Source: Bdellovibrionales bacterium (GTDB lineage: Bacteria; Bdellovibrionota; Bdellovibrionia; Bdellovibrionales; JAMPXM01). From it: DNA of 5,477 bases. The stretch is from positions 1 through 5,477 of the forward strand of contig SXRI01000264.1 in assembly GCA_005793615.1 (NCBI GenBank), written 5' to 3'. The notes beneath the pieces were generated by a model, which ran no database searches, was not told the DNA's origin, and worked only from the letters and a program-made list of their open reading frames with translations. Positions 4,088 to 5,477 of the stretch are shown here, piece by piece. Both the position numbers and the translations under genes were made by a program. Positions within the stretch are counted from its first letter, which is position 1. The number at the start of each line of letters is the position of its first letter.

Positions 4088-5182
4088 TTACCGCATCCAA
4101 TTTGCGATGGCATTGATCGCAGCTGAATCCACGAGCACGTCGAAATGTCCAATGGGCCCCAGGTTGGGCTGATCGACATTTGAGGCGATTTGAGTGAATG
4201 CCTCTTTGTAGAGATGTGAAAAGAAAACCTCATCAGCATCGCCAGCGATCAGCAGAGTCGGCTTTGCCAGCAAGATCTGGTTCATCACCCACGGTCCGGG
4301 ACCGAAGGCCAAAGCCGTGTTGAGCGACCATGAACCGATATAGCGTGGATCTGGTGCGCAGGCTTCGATCCCGAACTCGATCACTGTCGAATGATTCCAT
4401 CGCGTCAGGCCCAAGAGATTGAGGGCTACCAGTGACCGAATTTTGAGAGCATGGAGTTTCGTTATCCAGCCGCCGAAGTAAGGCCGCACGGTCGAAGAGC
4501 CCATTCCGAGAAAAGGTGCAATGAAGATGTACTTGGCTACGAGATTTTCAGCAGGTGACCTGGTTAATGTTCTGGCTAATGTTCTGGCTATCGCGAGCAC
4601 GACGCCGCCGCCAGCCGAATGTCCGCCAAGGGTGATTTCAACGCGCGGGTTTTGCCGTTTCAAGTACCGAAGGAAGTCTTCAACATCTTCGATAATCTGA
4701 CCAGGGTGTTGAACAGAGTGCCCGCGTTCACCAGGCGTAAACCCATGCCCGCGCAGGTTTAAGGTATAGACCTGAGCGATGTGCGCGTGCGAAAGCTCTT
4801 TGGCTAAAGGGTGAAAGTGATCACCAAAACAAGCGGAGCCATGGAGGAGAACCAACGCCTTTTCCGAGTTTGCGGCATAATGGCGAAAGCCAAGATCTTG
4901 TCCGTCGCGCATCGGGGTAAATTGGGCGGGCGGCAAGTCAGAATGATCCGATTGCAAGATTCTGGTAAAGGCCGACGAGGCTATTAAAGGGGGACGAGAT
5001 TTGCTAAAGCTACGAAGCGCTTTCTCGTATATTAGCGCCGAGCGAAAAGTAATTTTGGCCATTGGTTCGGTTATTCCGTCGGCAACGTGTTGAGTATTTA
5101 GGGTAACAAATTGTTCTCGGGTAGCGAAGTGTTTCTCAAGGTTGCTAAAGATCTCTCGATTTTTTATGCCATGAGCGATCAT
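4088..5182 (-). CDS. alpha/beta hydrolase, lysophospholipase / serine aminopeptidase S33 type
   Basis: From the first ATG the product is 364 residues with no signal peptide. It probably hydrolyses an ester or acyl bond of a lipid or similar substrate in the cytoplasm; the true substrate is not evident. The fold's landmarks are in order: VLLHGSACFGDHF at 111-123 (HG oxyanion motif), NLRGHGFT at 142-149, the nucleophile elbow GHSAGG with Ser189, the acid GDADEVF with Asp317 as best fit to the GxxDxV pattern (Asp315 the alternative), and GHFD with His346. The catalytic core begins near residue 86, so the first 40 residues are an extension. The ATG at 5062 (Met41) would give 324 residues, closer to the usual length. 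Neither start has a strong ribosome binding site. An exact 12-bp duplication doubles ARTL just after the nucleophile helix. The gene is divergent from the GNAT gene. Family firm; start uncertain. Confidence 0.9.
   Translation of the reverse strand: MIAHGIKNREIFSNLEKHFATREQFVTLNTQHVADGITEPMAKITFRSALIYEKALRSFSKSRPPLIASSAFTRILQSDHSDLPPAQFTPMRDGQDLGFRHYAANSEKALVLLHGSACFGDHFHPLAKELSHAHIAQVYTLNLRGHGFTPGERGHSVQHPGQIIEDVEDFLRYLKRQNPRVEITLGGHSAGGGVVLAIARTLARTLTRSPAENLVAKYIFIAPFLGMGSSTVRPYFGGWITKLHALKIRSLVALNLLGLTRWNHSTVIEFGIEACAPDPRYIGSWSLNTALAFGPGPWVMNQILLAKPTLLIAGDADEVFFSHLYKEAFTQIASNVDQPNLGPIGHFDVLVDSAAINAIANWMR
4565..4588. repeat. exact 12-bp tandem duplication inside the hydrolase gene
   Basis: TAATGTTCTGGC occurs twice in tandem (4565-4576 and 4577-4588). 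In the minus-strand gene it gives ARTLARTL at residues 199-206, in frame, in the helix region after the nucleophile elbow. It looks like a recent slip duplication that adds about one helical turn. Confidence 0.85.
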
Positions 5183-5215
5183 TACTTTGATGACCTACGG
5201 GAGAAGATTGCGATA

Positions 5216-5220
5216 TAGGG
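5216..5220 (+). promoter_or_regulatory. ribosome binding site of the GNAT gene
   Basis: TAGGG lies 5 nt before the ATG at 5226 and supports that start. No convincing promoter pair is visible in the 43 nt that separate it from the divergent hydrolase start at 5182. Confidence 0.55.
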
Positions 5221-5225
5221 TCGTC

Positions 5226-5477
5226 ATGTTTGAAGTGAGAGCCGCCCAACCATCTGATGCCGGAAAACTTGCGGAATTTTCTGAAAGAACTTTTCGTGAA
5301 ACCTTTGCGCGCGACAACTCGCCTGAAGATATGGCACTTTATGTGGCCGAGACCTTTAGCGAAGAAAAACAACGTCACGAAATCTCTGATCCCACGAGGA
5401 GAGTCGTCGTCGCCATTGCCGCCGGAGAGGTGATTGGCTATTACCATCTTCGCGTTGGCAGTCCAGATCCTTCTATA
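5226..5477 (+). CDS. GNAT family N-acetyltransferase, N-terminal part (runs off the window)
   Basis: The first 84 codons of a gene with no stop before the right edge. They encode the opening of an acetyl-CoA-dependent N-acetyltransferase. MFEVRAAQPSDAGKLAEFSE at 1-20 is the first strand and helix with the usual RxAxxxDA pattern. TFRETFARDNSPEDMALYV at 22-40 is the TFxETFAxxNxPEDMxxY signature of a common small GNAT subgroup. VVVAAIAAGEVIGYYHLRVG at 60-78 covers the strands that precede the acetyl-CoA loop. The pyrophosphate-binding loop (Q/RxxGxG/A) lies beyond the edge. Members acetylate amines, amino acids or protein N-termini; the substrate cannot be told. The start has TAGGG 5 nt upstream. 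The gene is divergent from the hydrolase. Confidence 0.9.
   Translation, partial: MFEVRAAQPSDAGKLAEFSERTFRETFARDNSPEDMALYVAETFSEEKQRHEISDPTRRVVVAIAAGEVIGYYHLRVGSPDPSI

Noticed and set aside
5145..5447. 100-codon minus-strand open frame at the right edge
   Set aside because: It is the antisense of the GNAT gene start, whose plus-strand translation matches the family signature.

Overview
The window looks like ordinary chromosomal DNA, roughly half G+C, from a Gram-negative predatory-type bacterium, most likely Bdellovibrionota (Bdellovibrio or a relative). The strongest clue is the gene at 60-929, a TIGR02147/DUF4423-family regulator; this family is expanded mainly in Bdellovibrio-like bacteria and Fibrobacter. 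A cluster of Cys-rich exported proteins fits the same picture. The assignment is inference from family knowledge, not from a marker gene. No RNA gene, insertion sequence, phage gene or CRISPR array is visible.

Layout. Positions 60-1279 (minus strand) form a two-gene operon: a small exported protein resembling a free-standing inhibitor I9 / subtilisin-propeptide domain is followed, 17 nt later, by the TIGR02147 regulator. Positions 1280-1561 are a divergent control region with an inverted/direct repeat cluster (GAGAACG), a long imperfect hairpin, and a strong ribosome binding site that serves a 22-codon GTG frame rather than the annotated start. Positions 1562-2110 (plus) encode a 182-residue protein with an eight-Cys FYVE-like zinc module and a C-terminal domain reminiscent of YbjQ. 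It converges on the next gene with a single base between the stop codons.

Positions 2112-3720 (minus) form a second operon: a 120-residue Cys-rich lipoprotein, then, 10 nt later, a 411-residue Cys-rich exported protein or lipoprotein with a Gly-Ser-Pro repeat linker and a disordered tail. Near its 3' end lies a run of nine C residues that directly abuts a perfect 9-bp stem-loop. This is the most unusual local structure in the window and could make the C-terminus switchable by slippage.

Positions 3721-4087 hold no confident gene, but contain a strong dyad that shares one arm with a second hairpin. Positions 4088-5182 (minus) encode an alpha/beta hydrolase of the lysophospholipase / serine aminopeptidase S33 type with a complete catalytic triad. 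Divergent from it, the start of a GNAT acetyltransferase gene runs off the right edge (5226-5477).

How the parts work together: two operons make envelope or exported proteins, and one of them carries its own likely regulator. The hydrolase and acetyltransferase look like unlinked housekeeping or metabolic genes. I see no clearly new multi-gene system. The I9-like/TIGR02147 pair and the C9-hairpin element are the best candidates for something undescribed.
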